From positions 165,085 to 229,084 of the forward strand of contig NZ_BBXC01000007.1 of assembly GCF_001570525.1 (NCBI RefSeq): 64,000 nucleotides of DNA, read 5' to 3'. Source of the stretch: Herbidospora sakaeratensis (lineage in GTDB: Bacteria; Actinomycetota; Actinomycetes; Streptosporangiales; Streptosporangiaceae). This document shows, one piece after another, positions 50,801 to 58,716 of the stretch (positions are counted from its first letter, which is position 1; each line of letters begins with the position of its first letter). The position numbers and the translations under genes are program-made. The notes beneath the pieces were generated by a model. The model did not search any database, was not told where the DNA came from, and was given only the letters and a program-made list of their open reading frames with translations.

Positions 50801-51113
50801 CGGCGACCGCAAGGTCGACTACCTCGTGGTCCAGGACGACGGCCAGGTCCGCGCCTGGCTCAACGACCTGGGCGGCCGGGGATGGATCTGGCAGGGGCAG
50901 GTCATCGGCGACGTCGGCGTCGACCGGGACAACGTGCGGCTCCACGACGTGGACGGCGACCGGAAGGTCGACTACCTCGGGATCGGCCCGCTGGGTCAGC
51001 TCGGCGCCTGGTTCAACGTCCGTTACCCCGGCACCCCGGACAACCCTCCGGCCCCGGCCCCCGTCCCGCCCGACGAGTGGCCGCCGCTCTGCGTGGCCAA
51101 CCGCTGCCCGTGA
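47895..51113 (+). CDS. Exported SGNH esterase with helical insert and ten FG-GAP-like repeats
   Basis: 1072 residues. After a basic, Arg-rich N-terminus and signal/anchor segment (VVIALLVILTLVLRPGLEPL) come about 80 residues with two hydrophobic segments (ALIALAALAAGLVIRAG and AACLAAAAAIAAAAWEAG). The SGNH hydrolase domain (about 290-510) has GDSITVG (Ser297), HGGWRI, HIGTNDMN and LHPGQGGYD, the four catalytic blocks. Two near-copies of a five-repeat block follow, each repeat about 50 residues with DMDGDDRDDY calcium-binding loops. Such propellers bind sugars. GTG 47895 is used. It likely deacylates a glycan or polymer outside the cell. The hydrophobic segments suggest that it is attached to the membrane. 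Confidence 0.85.
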   Translation: MTIPYLSLRRRRRSEVFGRKRRVVIALLVILTLVLRPGLEPLAHAATTQVTFTVALPAGFDRAETQAYVSELNGRNDLLSDTIRQELTRHPMQGAPNRNWGDFDGQLTVTGTGISLTIESDQVRANGSWWSDALIALAALAAGLVIRAGCMLAMNSTGVGLVISKPACAGLAAALGTFFMQAIWMYRDNALGDKDRWRRAACLAAAAAIAAAAWEAGIADYVNARTLGQFGADVKAVFDSAAAAIRGWWASLATAMMDAGAWISSQMGALGRGIQDAAMDLGRYRPSNLRVMPLGDSITVGYGGIGDSTEKYVGYRRELLARLQAAGHSVDFVGTQDSGAGTISDTDHEGHGGWRIDQIDDIAECTVRRHRPNVVLLHIGTNDMNRNFDVGNAHHRLAALIRKITNAAPETTVLVSGLVPSQDDAINGRIAAYNSRIPDLARTLAGEGRRVRSLTMGAVTEADLRDKLHPGQGGYDTMGRVFNTAIIGAIRDRVITGPAAGNPSACEMPRPVSPSQGWHAVEQISAGYGYPRDWVRFADMDGDDRDDYLIVQDLGQVRGWLNGGDGRSWTWRGELNAGYGYPRDWVRFADMDGDNRDDYVILQDLGEVRAWLNNGVGQSWTWKGELAGYGYPRDWVRLEDVNGDGLDDYVVIQDRGELRAWLNNGPGKPFTWQGEINPGYGYPRDWVRLEDVNADRKVDYLVVQNNGQVRAWLNDLGGQGWIWQGQIIGDVGVDRNNVRLADVNGDRKTDYLGIGPLGQIGAWFNDRYPGGPTPGNPAPVDPGPPPASPSEGWNHVTQISAGYAYPRDWVRLADMDGDHRDDYLILQDLGQLRGWRNDGDGQSYTWQGELNPGYGYPRDWVRLADMDGDDRDDYVVLQDLGQLRAWLNDGDGTSWTWQGELNPGYGYPRDWVRLEDVNGDGLDDYLILQDEGELRAWLNNGPGRGWTWKGEINPGYGYPRDWVRLEDVNGDRKVDYLVVQDDGQVRAWLNDLGGRGWIWQGQVIGDVGVDRDNVRLHDVDGDRKVDYLGIGPLGQLGAWFNVRYPGTPDNPPAPAPVPPDEWPPLCVANRCP
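49431..51033 (+). repeat. Duplicated five-repeat FG-GAP module inside the esterase gene
   Basis: Module A (49431-50202) and module B (50256-51033) both run through five repeats of type GYPRDWVRLADMDGD and end with a diverged fifth repeat (VGVDRxNVRL...DYLGIGPLGQ). B follows A after a Pro-rich linker. The order of repeat types is the same, so a whole block was duplicated, with one two-codon loss in A. Confidence 0.85.
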
Positions 51114-51121
51114 CGTGAAAA

Positions 51122-51150
51122 AGGGCGCCCCGCTGCCCGCGGGGCGCCCT
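51122..51150. terminator. Bidirectional terminator between convergent genes
   Basis: AGGGCGCCCCGC (51122-51133) and GCGGGGCGCCCT (51139-51150) form a 12-base stem with a 5-base loop. On the minus strand it is followed by TTTTT, so it is a true intrinsic terminator for the GH92 gene; on the plus strand it follows the esterase stop by 9 bases. Confidence 0.85.
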
Positions 51151-51159
51151 ATCGGTGGG

Positions 51160-54100
51160 TTACCGGAACGCCCAGGTGAAGATGTGCAGGGTTCCGTCGT
51201 CCGACGGGCCGAACGTGAGGCTCTTCAGCTTCTTCGCCGGGTTCAGCGTGATCGGCTGCGCCGCGAACACGTGCGCCGGGATCGGCTGCATCGCCCACGA
51301 GCCGCCGTACAGCCGGTAGGGGCTGGAGGCGATGATCTCGTTGCCGTACTGGGGTGAGCCGCCGCCGAAGTCGAGCAGCCAGTCGCTCAGGCCGAGTTTC
51401 GCGGTGGTCGTGGTGCCGTCGGTGTAGGTGATCGTCACGTCCGACTCGGGGTAGCCGCCGGTGCCGCTGCCGAGGAAGGCGATCTTGGTGGCGCCGGTGG
51501 GGGCGGTGACGTCCAGGGGTTTGGGGCCGGGCTGGATGTCGTCCCATTCGCCGGGGGTGCGGTTCGGCCAGGTGAAGGTGAAGCCGTTCCAGGAGACCGT
51601 CGCCCCCGGGGTGAGGCCGGCCGCGGCGAGCGCCTGGGCGGAGTAGCTGAAGTTCGCGCCGTCGACGTTGGCGCTGCCGGGCTTGGTGTCGTCGCCGATG
51701 CTGGCGTTGTTGTGGTGCCAGGCGGGGGTGCCGGGCCTGGCCACGTTCAGCCGGATGCCCGCGAAGACCTGGCCGGAGCCGATGATCGGGATGCTGATCG
51801 TGCCGAGCGGGGTGCCGGCGGGCACGGTCACCGTGACGCGCTGGGAGGCGGCTGCTCCCGCGGCGGGACTGAGGGTGCCGCTGATCGGGGCGACCGAGAT
51901 GCCCGGCGGGGGCTTGGCCTCCCACCGCACCGACGCGGCCGACCTGCCGGTCGAGCGGGCGGTGATCGTGGTCTCGAAGGTCCGGCCCGGCTCGGCCGGG
52001 CCGCTGCCGGGGTTCAGGCCCAGCAGGACCGGCTTGGCGCCGTCGTTGAAGGCGGGGGGCGCGTCGGCGAGGGCCGAGCCGAACGTGGTGTTCGGCACGG
52101 TCGAGGTGGTGAAGTCGAGCCGGCCGCCACGCTGCGCGATCGACTCCGGCACCCACGCCTTCGTGGTGGCCACGCCGTTGACCTTCAGGGTCTTGACGTA
52201 CCGGTTGGCGGAGGAGGGCGCGTTGACGACCAGGTCGCCGGCCGGGCGCCTGATCGTGATCGAGTCGAACAGCGGCGTGTTGACCAGCAGTTCGGCCCTG
52301 CCGGGGATGGCCGGGAACAGGCCGATCGCCGACCAGACGTACCAGGAGCCCATCGCGCCGAGGTCGTCGTTGCCGACCAGGCCGTCGGGGGCCGAGGAGA
52401 ACAGCTCCTTCTGGATGCGCCGGACCAGGTCCTGGGTCTTGTACGGCTGACCCGCCCACGCGTACAACCACGGCGTGGCGGCCGACGGCTCGTTGCCGAG
52501 GTAGGCGTACGGCTGGTTCGGGCCCGCGTTGAGGACCTTGAAGAACGTGTCCAGGCGCGCGGCCGCCGCCGTGTTGCCGCCCATCGAGTCGAACAGGCCG
52601 CGCACGTTGTGCGGCACCAGCCAGTGGTACTGCGCGCCGTTGCCCTCGATGTAGGAGTTCATCGTGCCCGGGTCGAACGGCGAGCGGAACGCGCCGTCGG
52701 CCATCTTCGGCTGGATCCAGGTGTTGGCCGGGTTGAAGGTGGCCTGCCAGGCCTGGGCGCGCTTCATGAACTCGGCCGCCAGCGTGGTGTCGCCCAGGCG
52801 GGCGGCCAGCTGGGCGATGCCGAAGTCGGCGATGCCGTATTCGAGGGTGGTCGACACGTCCATGGGGACGTGGCCCTTGGCCATGAAGTCGGTGTTGCCG
52901 GGGCGCTGGTCGTAGCCGAGCTGCGGGTGGCCGATGTCCTTGGGGCCCGCTCTCCGGGCCGATTCGGCCATCGCCTTCAGGGCGGAGGCGGCGTCGAAGC
53001 CGCGGGCGCCGAAGGCGTACACGCTGGCGAGGATCGAGTGGAACGGGTCGCCGACCATGACGCCGGTGATCGCGTTCTGGTGGGACCAGCGGTCCCAGAC
53101 GTTGCCGACCGACTGCGCGTTGTCGTACATGGACTGGGCGATGTCGCCGGCCACGTCGGGGGCGAGCAGGGCGAGGAGCTGGACCTCGCTGCGGTAGATG
53201 TCCCATCCGGAGAACGTCGCGTAGTGGTGCCGTCCCGGCGCGACCTTGTACGTCTGGCCGTTCATGCCCGTGTAGGAGCCGTCGACGTCCTCGAAGACGT
53301 AGGGCTGGAGCAGCGCGTGGTAGAGGTTGCTGTAGAAGGTGCGCTGCTGCTCGATGGTGCCGCCGGTGACCCTGACCTGGCCGAGCCGGGTGTTCCAGGC
53401 GGCCCGCGCCTTGGCGGCGACCTGCTCGACGCCGTCCTGGCCGATCTCGGCGGCCAGGTTGGCCTTCGCGCCGGCCAGGCTCACGTACGACAGGCCCACC
53501 CGCATCTGGACGGGTTTCGCCGGGTCGAACTCCAGGTAGGCGCCCGAGCCGGGGCCGCTCACCGAGACGTCGCCCGGGGTGACGACCTCGGCGTTGGCGA
53601 CCTTCGCCTCCGAGGCGTTGCGCACGGTCGCGCCTCCCGGCGTGACGGCGCCGTCCTTCCAGGTGCCGTAGCCGACGATCGGCTGGTCGAAGGTGGCGTG
53701 GAAGTAGACCTTGTAGCGCATCGGCGGGCCGCAGAAGCCGCCCGTCTGCACCCAGCCGGTGACCGTGTCGCCGCTGATCCTCGTCTCGCCGTCGTCCACG
53801 CCGTTGACCGAGCCGCTGGTGTTCAGCAGCAGCGTGCCGGGCTTGCCGGCCGGGAAGCCGAAGCGGGCCACGCCGCCGCGGGTGCTCGCCGACAACTCGG
53901 TCTTGACGCCCGTGTCGAGGACCGAGCTGTAGAAGCCGGGCGCGGCCCTCTCGTTCTCGTGCCTGAACGTCTGGACGTAGTCGGAGCCGTGGGTCGCGGG
54001 CGAGCGGCCGATCCGGCCGGAGATCGGGATCACGGGGAAGTCCTGCGCGCCGGTGCACCCGGGGCCGGAGATGTGGGTCATCGAGAAACCACGCAGGCGG

Positions 54101-54393
54101 TTGTCCTCCCACGCGTAGCCGCCGCCGGCGTTCTCCATCGTGTCGGGGCTCCACTGCATCATGCCGAACGGCACGACCGCGCCGGGGAAGTTCATCCCCG
54201 CGCCGCCGCCGTGCCCGAAGTCGGCGGCGCCCGCCTTGGTGCCGAGGAACGGGTTGACCAGTGCGGCCATATCGCTGACCGGGGTCGGCACGGTGTCCGC
54301 CGCGGTGTCCGCCACCGCACCCACCGGCAAGGCCATCGCCGCCAGAAGCGCGGCGACCGTCGGTGCTGACCATATGGACAAAGGGCCCTCCAT
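51160..54393 (-). CDS. Secreted GH92 alpha-mannosidase
   Basis: 1077 residues. A signal sequence (SAPTVAALLAAMALPVGAVA) precedes the GH92 catalytic region (about 40-745): GGAGMNFPGAVVPFGMMQWS at the N-terminus and GNDDLGAMGSWYVWSAIGLF near 660-680 hold the general acid and base region. A NEW3-like beta domain (ETTITARSTGRSAASVRWEA, about 810-880) and an NPCBM-like sugar-binding tail (FAGIRL... to the end) follow. GH92 enzymes remove alpha-1,2/1,3-mannose with inversion, in a Ca-dependent way, from fungal or glycoprotein glycans. The start is ATG 54393; a TTG at 54381 after GGAGGG is an alternative. Confidence 0.92.
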   Translation of the reverse strand: MEGPLSIWSAPTVAALLAAMALPVGAVADTAADTVPTPVSDMAALVNPFLGTKAGAADFGHGGGAGMNFPGAVVPFGMMQWSPDTMENAGGGYAWEDNRLRGFSMTHISGPGCTGAQDFPVIPISGRIGRSPATHGSDYVQTFRHENERAAPGFYSSVLDTGVKTELSASTRGGVARFGFPAGKPGTLLLNTSGSVNGVDDGETRISGDTVTGWVQTGGFCGPPMRYKVYFHATFDQPIVGYGTWKDGAVTPGGATVRNASEAKVANAEVVTPGDVSVSGPGSGAYLEFDPAKPVQMRVGLSYVSLAGAKANLAAEIGQDGVEQVAAKARAAWNTRLGQVRVTGGTIEQQRTFYSNLYHALLQPYVFEDVDGSYTGMNGQTYKVAPGRHHYATFSGWDIYRSEVQLLALLAPDVAGDIAQSMYDNAQSVGNVWDRWSHQNAITGVMVGDPFHSILASVYAFGARGFDAASALKAMAESARRAGPKDIGHPQLGYDQRPGNTDFMAKGHVPMDVSTTLEYGIADFGIAQLAARLGDTTLAAEFMKRAQAWQATFNPANTWIQPKMADGAFRSPFDPGTMNSYIEGNGAQYHWLVPHNVRGLFDSMGGNTAAAARLDTFFKVLNAGPNQPYAYLGNEPSAATPWLYAWAGQPYKTQDLVRRIQKELFSSAPDGLVGNDDLGAMGSWYVWSAIGLFPAIPGRAELLVNTPLFDSITIRRPAGDLVVNAPSSANRYVKTLKVNGVATTKAWVPESIAQRGGRLDFTTSTVPNTTFGSALADAPPAFNDGAKPVLLGLNPGSGPAEPGRTFETTITARSTGRSAASVRWEAKPPPGISVAPISGTLSPAAGAAASQRVTVTVPAGTPLGTISIPIIGSGQVFAGIRLNVARPGTPAWHHNNASIGDDTKPGSANVDGANFSYSAQALAAAGLTPGATVSWNGFTFTWPNRTPGEWDDIQPGPKPLDVTAPTGATKIAFLGSGTGGYPESDVTITYTDGTTTTAKLGLSDWLLDFGGGSPQYGNEIIASSPYRLYGGSWAMQPIPAHVFAAQPITLNPAKKLKSLTFGPSDDGTLHIFTWAFR

Positions 54394-54590
54394 TATTCAG
54401 GTGATCACAAAGAGGAAACGGGGCTGTGAGGTGACGGGTCAATTGGCAGAAGTGGCGGTAACAAGTTGCCAACAGGCGTCTTCGCAGGTCACCGGCTTGT
54501 CTGGCCAGGGCGGCGGAGAATAGGGGTTGGCCGCCGGAGGAATGGCTGGGCACATTCGGCGAAACACTCTGAGGGAATCGGGATTCGCGG

Positions 54591-55997
54591 ATGACCACCA
54601 TGCCGATCGTCGAAATCGAAATGGATCACCGGGCTCCTGCGGCCCGGCTCGCCCGGCTGCTCGACCCCGGTTCGGCGGTGCCGCTGCACGCCGACGACGA
54701 CTCGGGCGTCCAGGCCGTGTGCGGTCGGGTGGACGGTTCGGTGGTCGTCGCCTACTGCACCGACGCCACCCGGATGGGCGGCGCGCTCGGGGGAGCGGGC
54801 GCGGAGCGCATCGTCGAGGCCATCGGCGCGGCCGAACGGCTCGCCTGCCCGGTGATCGGGTTGTGGCACTCGGGCGGCGCGCGCCTGGCCGACGGCGTCG
54901 AGTCGATGCACGGCGTGGGCCGGATGTTCGCGGCGATGACCCGGGTGTCCGGGGTGATCCCGCAGATCTCGGTCGTGCTGGGTCCCGCCGCGGGAGCCGC
55001 CGCGTACGGCCCCGCGCTCACCGACATCGTGATCATGACCGAGGACGCGCGGATCTTCATCACCGGCCCCGAGATCGTGCGCAGCGTCACGGGGGAGCGC
55101 ATCGACATGGCCGGGCTCGGCGGTCCCGAGTCGCACGGCCCCAAGTCGGGGGTGGCGCACCTGGTCGCGGGCGACGCGGACGAGGCGTACGCGCAGGCCC
55201 GCCGGCTCGCGGGCGTCTTCGCCCGGCCCGGGAGCTTCGATCTCGGCGCGCTCGCCGAGAGCCGCGACCTGGCCGCGCTCCTGCCCGGCTCGCCGCGCCG
55301 CGCCTACGACGTCCGGCCGCTCGTGCGCGCCATCGTGGACGAGGGGTTCCTGGAGTTGCAGCCGCGCTGGGCCGCCAACATCCTCGTCGGCCTCGGCCGG
55401 TTGGGCGGGCGTTCGGTGGGCGTGCTGGCCAACAACCCGATCCGCAAGGGCGGGTGCCTCGACACGCTCTCCGCCGAGAAGGCGTCCCGGTTCGTGCGGA
55501 TGTGCGACGCGCTCGGCGTGCCGCTGGTGGTGCTGGTCGACGTGCCCGGCTACCTGCCCGGGGTCGCCCAGGAGTGGGACGGCGTGGTCCGGCGCGGCGC
55601 CAAGCTGCTGCACGCCTTCGCCGAATCGGTGGTGCCCCGGGTGACCCTGATCACCCGCAAGTCGTACGGCGGCGCGTACATCGCGATGAACTCCCGCTCC
55701 CTCGGCGCAAGCGCGGTCTTCGCGTGGCCCGGCGCGGAGGTCGCGGTCATGGGCGCCGAGTCGGCCGTCGGCGTGCTGCACCGCAAGGCGCTGGCCGCCG
55801 CGCCCGAGGACGAGCGCGCGGCCCTGAAGGCGCGGCTCACCCAGGAGCACCAGCGTGTCTCCGGCGGCGTCGACCGGGCGCTCGCGCTCGGCGTCGTCGA
55901 CGAGGTCATCGCGCCCGGCGCCACCCGGTTCCGCCTCGCCGAGGCCCTGGACCGGGCCCCGCAGAGGCGCGGGCGGCACGGCAACATCCCGCTGTGA
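54591..55997 (+). CDS. Acyl-CoA carboxylase carboxyltransferase (beta) subunit
   Basis: 468 residues, the two-lobed crotonase-fold carboxyltransferase. The N-lobe has IGLWHSGGARLADGVESMHG and the C-lobe RKSYGGAYIAMNSRSLGAS, then FAWPGAEVAVMGAESAV. It moves CO2 from biotin to an acyl-CoA. In PccB-type enzymes the residue after GGAY is Asp; here it is Ile (residue 364), as in the broader AccB type, so acetyl-CoA or longer acyl-CoAs may be accepted. It lacks about 40 N-terminal residues of the usual 520-530. No biotin subunit is adjacent. ATG 54591 or 54600 could be the start. Confidence 0.88.
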   Translation: MTTMPIVEIEMDHRAPAARLARLLDPGSAVPLHADDDSGVQAVCGRVDGSVVVAYCTDATRMGGALGGAGAERIVEAIGAAERLACPVIGLWHSGGARLADGVESMHGVGRMFAAMTRVSGVIPQISVVLGPAAGAAAYGPALTDIVIMTEDARIFITGPEIVRSVTGERIDMAGLGGPESHGPKSGVAHLVAGDADEAYAQARRLAGVFARPGSFDLGALAESRDLAALLPGSPRRAYDVRPLVRAIVDEGFLELQPRWAANILVGLGRLGGRSVGVLANNPIRKGGCLDTLSAEKASRFVRMCDALGVPLVVLVDVPGYLPGVAQEWDGVVRRGAKLLHAFAESVVPRVTLITRKSYGGAYIAMNSRSLGASAVFAWPGAEVAVMGAESAVGVLHRKALAAAPEDERAALKARLTQEHQRVSGGVDRALALGVVDEVIAPGATRFRLAEALDRAPQRRGRHGNIPL

Positions 55998-56007
55998 GCC
56001 GGCCGGG

Positions 56008-58701
56008 TCAGCCGATGCGCGCGAGCGTGGCCGGCAACTCCGTGCGGCGGGACACGTTCAGCTTGCGGAAGACGCGGGTCAGGTGCTGCTCGACCGTGCT
56101 GACGGTGATGTACAGCCGGGTGGCGATCTCCACGTTCGTGTGACCCTCGGCGGCCAGCTGCGCCACGCGGTGTTCGGCCTCGCTGAGCTGCGCGGGCGTG
56201 GCGGACGCCGGATCGTCGCGGTGGGCCAGGACCCGGGTGAGCGGCTCGGCGTGGCACTCCCTGGCCATGGCGCGGGCGCGCTGCCGGAGCATCCCGGCCC
56301 TGCGGTGCTCGCCGACGGCGTGGTAGGTCTCGGTGAGGTCGCACAGCAGGCGGGCGTACTCGAAGCGGTCGCCGCCCTCCTGGAGCGGGTCGGCGGCCTG
56401 GCGCAGGATCGCCGGGCGGCGGCTGACCTCGCTGAGGGCGGCCAGCAGGCGCAACGCCGAACCGCGGACCCGCTGGGATCGGGGTCCGCAGCGCGAGAGC
56501 TGCTCGGTCACCAGCCGCCTGGCCTCGTCTTCGTCGCCCAGCGCGATCAGGGCCTCGGCGGCGTCCAGCCGCCAGGCGATGAAGCCGGGGGCGTCCAGGT
56601 CCCAGCGCGTCATCAGCTCGCCGCACGACCGGAAGTCCCGCAGGGCCTGGGCGGGACGGCCGGCCGCCAGGTTGAGACGGCCCTTGCCCCGCAGGTAGTG
56701 CAGGCCGTACCGGGTCTCCAGCATCGCCTCGGGGACGGGCAGGCTGACCTCCGGCAGGCAGTCGTCCAGCCGGCCCATCGCGGCGCCGGCCAGCAGCAGG
56801 GTGCCGAGCGGCCCGCCCACGGCCACCCCCCAGCTCCCGGCCGGGATGATCGCCAGGGCGCGCCGCGCGTCGGCGGCCGCCGCGGCCAGATCGCCCTCCC
56901 GGAGGCGGATCTCGGCCCGGATGGCGGACAGCCGGGCCTGCCGGCTGGGCGCACGCCGGGCCTCGGCCTCGGCGACGAACGCGTCGCACCAGGGGGCGGC
57001 GCGCCCGGGGCGGTCGGTGTAGGTCAGGGCCAGCAGCGCCGTCTCCACCGTGTCCATGGTCACCTCGTCGAGGCGGCAGCCGCGCAGGATGTGCTCGGCG
57101 GCGGCCACGGTCTCGTCGCCGGGGCCGTCGGTGAGGACGTCGGCGAGTACGTCGGCGGCCTGGATCCGGCGGCCGACGCCGAGGGCCGGGACGGGCGGCA
57201 CGCCGACCTCCGGCAGGTGCGGCAGGAACGCCGGGTAGAGGGTGCGGAACCACGGGCGGGCGGCGGCGAGCTCGGCGGCGGTCTCCCGGTCGGGTTCGCC
57301 GAGTTCGCGCAGCTCGCCCAGGCGGCCCAGGACGTCGAGGGCGTCCTGGGTGTGGCCGTGCCAGAGCAGCGCCTTGGCCAGGACGACGGTCTCCCCGCCG
57401 CCGAGGTGGCCCTTGTGCAGGGCGTCGGTCAGCCCGGCCAGGTGGCCGGCCGGCGTGCCGGGGTCGATCCGCCATTCGGCCCGGACCAGCGCGGTGCCGA
57501 TCCTGGCCCGGCGGCGCTCGTCGTCGCAGGCGCGCCAGGCCAGCCGGAGGTACTCGATCGCCGACTCCACGCCGTCGTCGCGGAGCGCGAGCCGGGCCGC
57601 CTCCTCCAGGGCCGACAGCGCCCACGGGTCGCCCGCGTGGCCGGCCTGGGCGAGGTGGCCGGCCACGACGTCGGCCGGCGCGCCGTCGCGGTGGGCCAGT
57701 TCGGCGGCGCGGCGGTGCAGGTGGATGCGGTCGGCGGCGTCGAGTTCGGCCAGCACGGCCGCGCGGGCCGCCTCGTGCCGGAACCGGCCGCCGCCGTCGA
57801 GCAGCCCGGCCCCGGCCATCGCCTGGAGCGACTTGGCGACGACGGCCTCGCTCTCGCCGAGGCCGAGCAGGCGGCCGATCGAGCCGGGCTCGCCCAGCAC
57901 CGCCAGGCCGTGGGCCGCCTCCTGGGCGCACGGCCCCAGCCTGCGCACGCACGCCAGCACCGCCTCGCCGTAGCGGTCGCCGGGGGCGCCGCCCGCCTGG
58001 AGGTCCTCCAGCAGGGCGTCGACGAGCAGCCGGTTGCCGCCGCTCAGCGTGTGCACGAGTTCGCCGAAGCGGCAGGCGGCGTCCGCGCCGAGCCGGGCGT
58101 CGACGCCCTCGCGCGACAGGTGGGTGAGGCGGACCGGACGGCAGTGCGGCTGCCGGAGCACCTCGGTGTGGAAGAGGGTGCGCAGGTGGGGGCTGTGGTC
58201 GGGGGTGCTGAACACCAGCAGGACGCCGGCGAACCTGATCCGCCTGGCCAGGTAGGCCAGGCACAACTGGGAGGCGCGGTCGGCGTGGTGCACGTCGTCG
58301 ACCGTGATCACCAGCGGGCAGCGCCCGGCCAGGTCCAGCAGGACGGCGCAGAGGGCGTCCACGATCTGCGCGTCCACGTGCTCGATCGACTCGCCGCCCG
58401 CCAGCTGCCTGCGGGCGCCCTCGCCGAGCAGGCCGAGCATGGCGGCCCGCTGCTCGTCCGGCAGCGGCGCGTGGTGCAGCAGCTGGGACAACACGCCCAG
58501 CGGCAGGCCGCTCTCGGCCGGCGAACCGGTGGCCGTCAGGGGCAGCGCGCCCCGGTCGAGGGCGTGCTCGGCGATCAGGTAGAGCAGCTCGCTCTTGCCG
58601 GTCGCCACCGCGCCGGTGACCATCACGATCCGGCCCTTGCCCGCGACCGCCTCGGTCAGTGACGCCCGCAGCGTCGCCAGGCCCTCGTGTGCGTCGTCCA
58701 C
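56008..58701 (-). CDS. LAL-type LuxR transcriptional activator
   Basis: 897 residues. An N-terminal AAA-like ATPase domain has Walker A VTGAVATGKSELL and Walker B PLVITVDDVHHAD. A long TPR-like helical middle region (about 340-800) and a C-terminal LuxR HTH (LSEAEHRVAQLAAEG, then STVEQHLTRVFRKLNV) follow. Such large ATP-binding activators often control specialised-metabolite clusters. ATG 58701 directly precedes the ATPase domain. It lies 15 bases downstream of the LeuA gene on the same strand, so they probably share an operon. The target genes may be the neighbouring carboxylase, leuA and prenyltransferase genes. Confidence 0.92.
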   Translation of the reverse strand: MDDAHEGLATLRASLTEAVAGKGRIVMVTGAVATGKSELLYLIAEHALDRGALPLTATGSPAESGLPLGVLSQLLHHAPLPDEQRAAMLGLLGEGARRQLAGGESIEHVDAQIVDALCAVLLDLAGRCPLVITVDDVHHADRASQLCLAYLARRIRFAGVLLVFSTPDHSPHLRTLFHTEVLRQPHCRPVRLTHLSREGVDARLGADAACRFGELVHTLSGGNRLLVDALLEDLQAGGAPGDRYGEAVLACVRRLGPCAQEAAHGLAVLGEPGSIGRLLGLGESEAVVAKSLQAMAGAGLLDGGGRFRHEAARAAVLAELDAADRIHLHRRAAELAHRDGAPADVVAGHLAQAGHAGDPWALSALEEAARLALRDDGVESAIEYLRLAWRACDDERRRARIGTALVRAEWRIDPGTPAGHLAGLTDALHKGHLGGGETVVLAKALLWHGHTQDALDVLGRLGELRELGEPDRETAAELAAARPWFRTLYPAFLPHLPEVGVPPVPALGVGRRIQAADVLADVLTDGPGDETVAAAEHILRGCRLDEVTMDTVETALLALTYTDRPGRAAPWCDAFVAEAEARRAPSRQARLSAIRAEIRLREGDLAAAAADARRALAIIPAGSWGVAVGGPLGTLLLAGAAMGRLDDCLPEVSLPVPEAMLETRYGLHYLRGKGRLNLAAGRPAQALRDFRSCGELMTRWDLDAPGFIAWRLDAAEALIALGDEDEARRLVTEQLSRCGPRSQRVRGSALRLLAALSEVSRRPAILRQAADPLQEGGDRFEYARLLCDLTETYHAVGEHRRAGMLRQRARAMARECHAEPLTRVLAHRDDPASATPAQLSEAEHRVAQLAAEGHTNVEIATRLYITVSTVEQHLTRVFRKLNVSRRTELPATLARIG

Positions 58702-58716
58702 CGTCGTTCCCCCTTG

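Noticed and set aside
49431-51033. Regular repeats resembling a CRISPR array
   Set aside because: The period is about 150 bases, units are in frame and encode FG-GAP-like protein repeats; no spacers and no cas genes.
51712-54369. 885-codon open frame opposite the mannosidase
   Set aside because: No signal, domain or ribosome site; composition is the complement of the GH92 gene.
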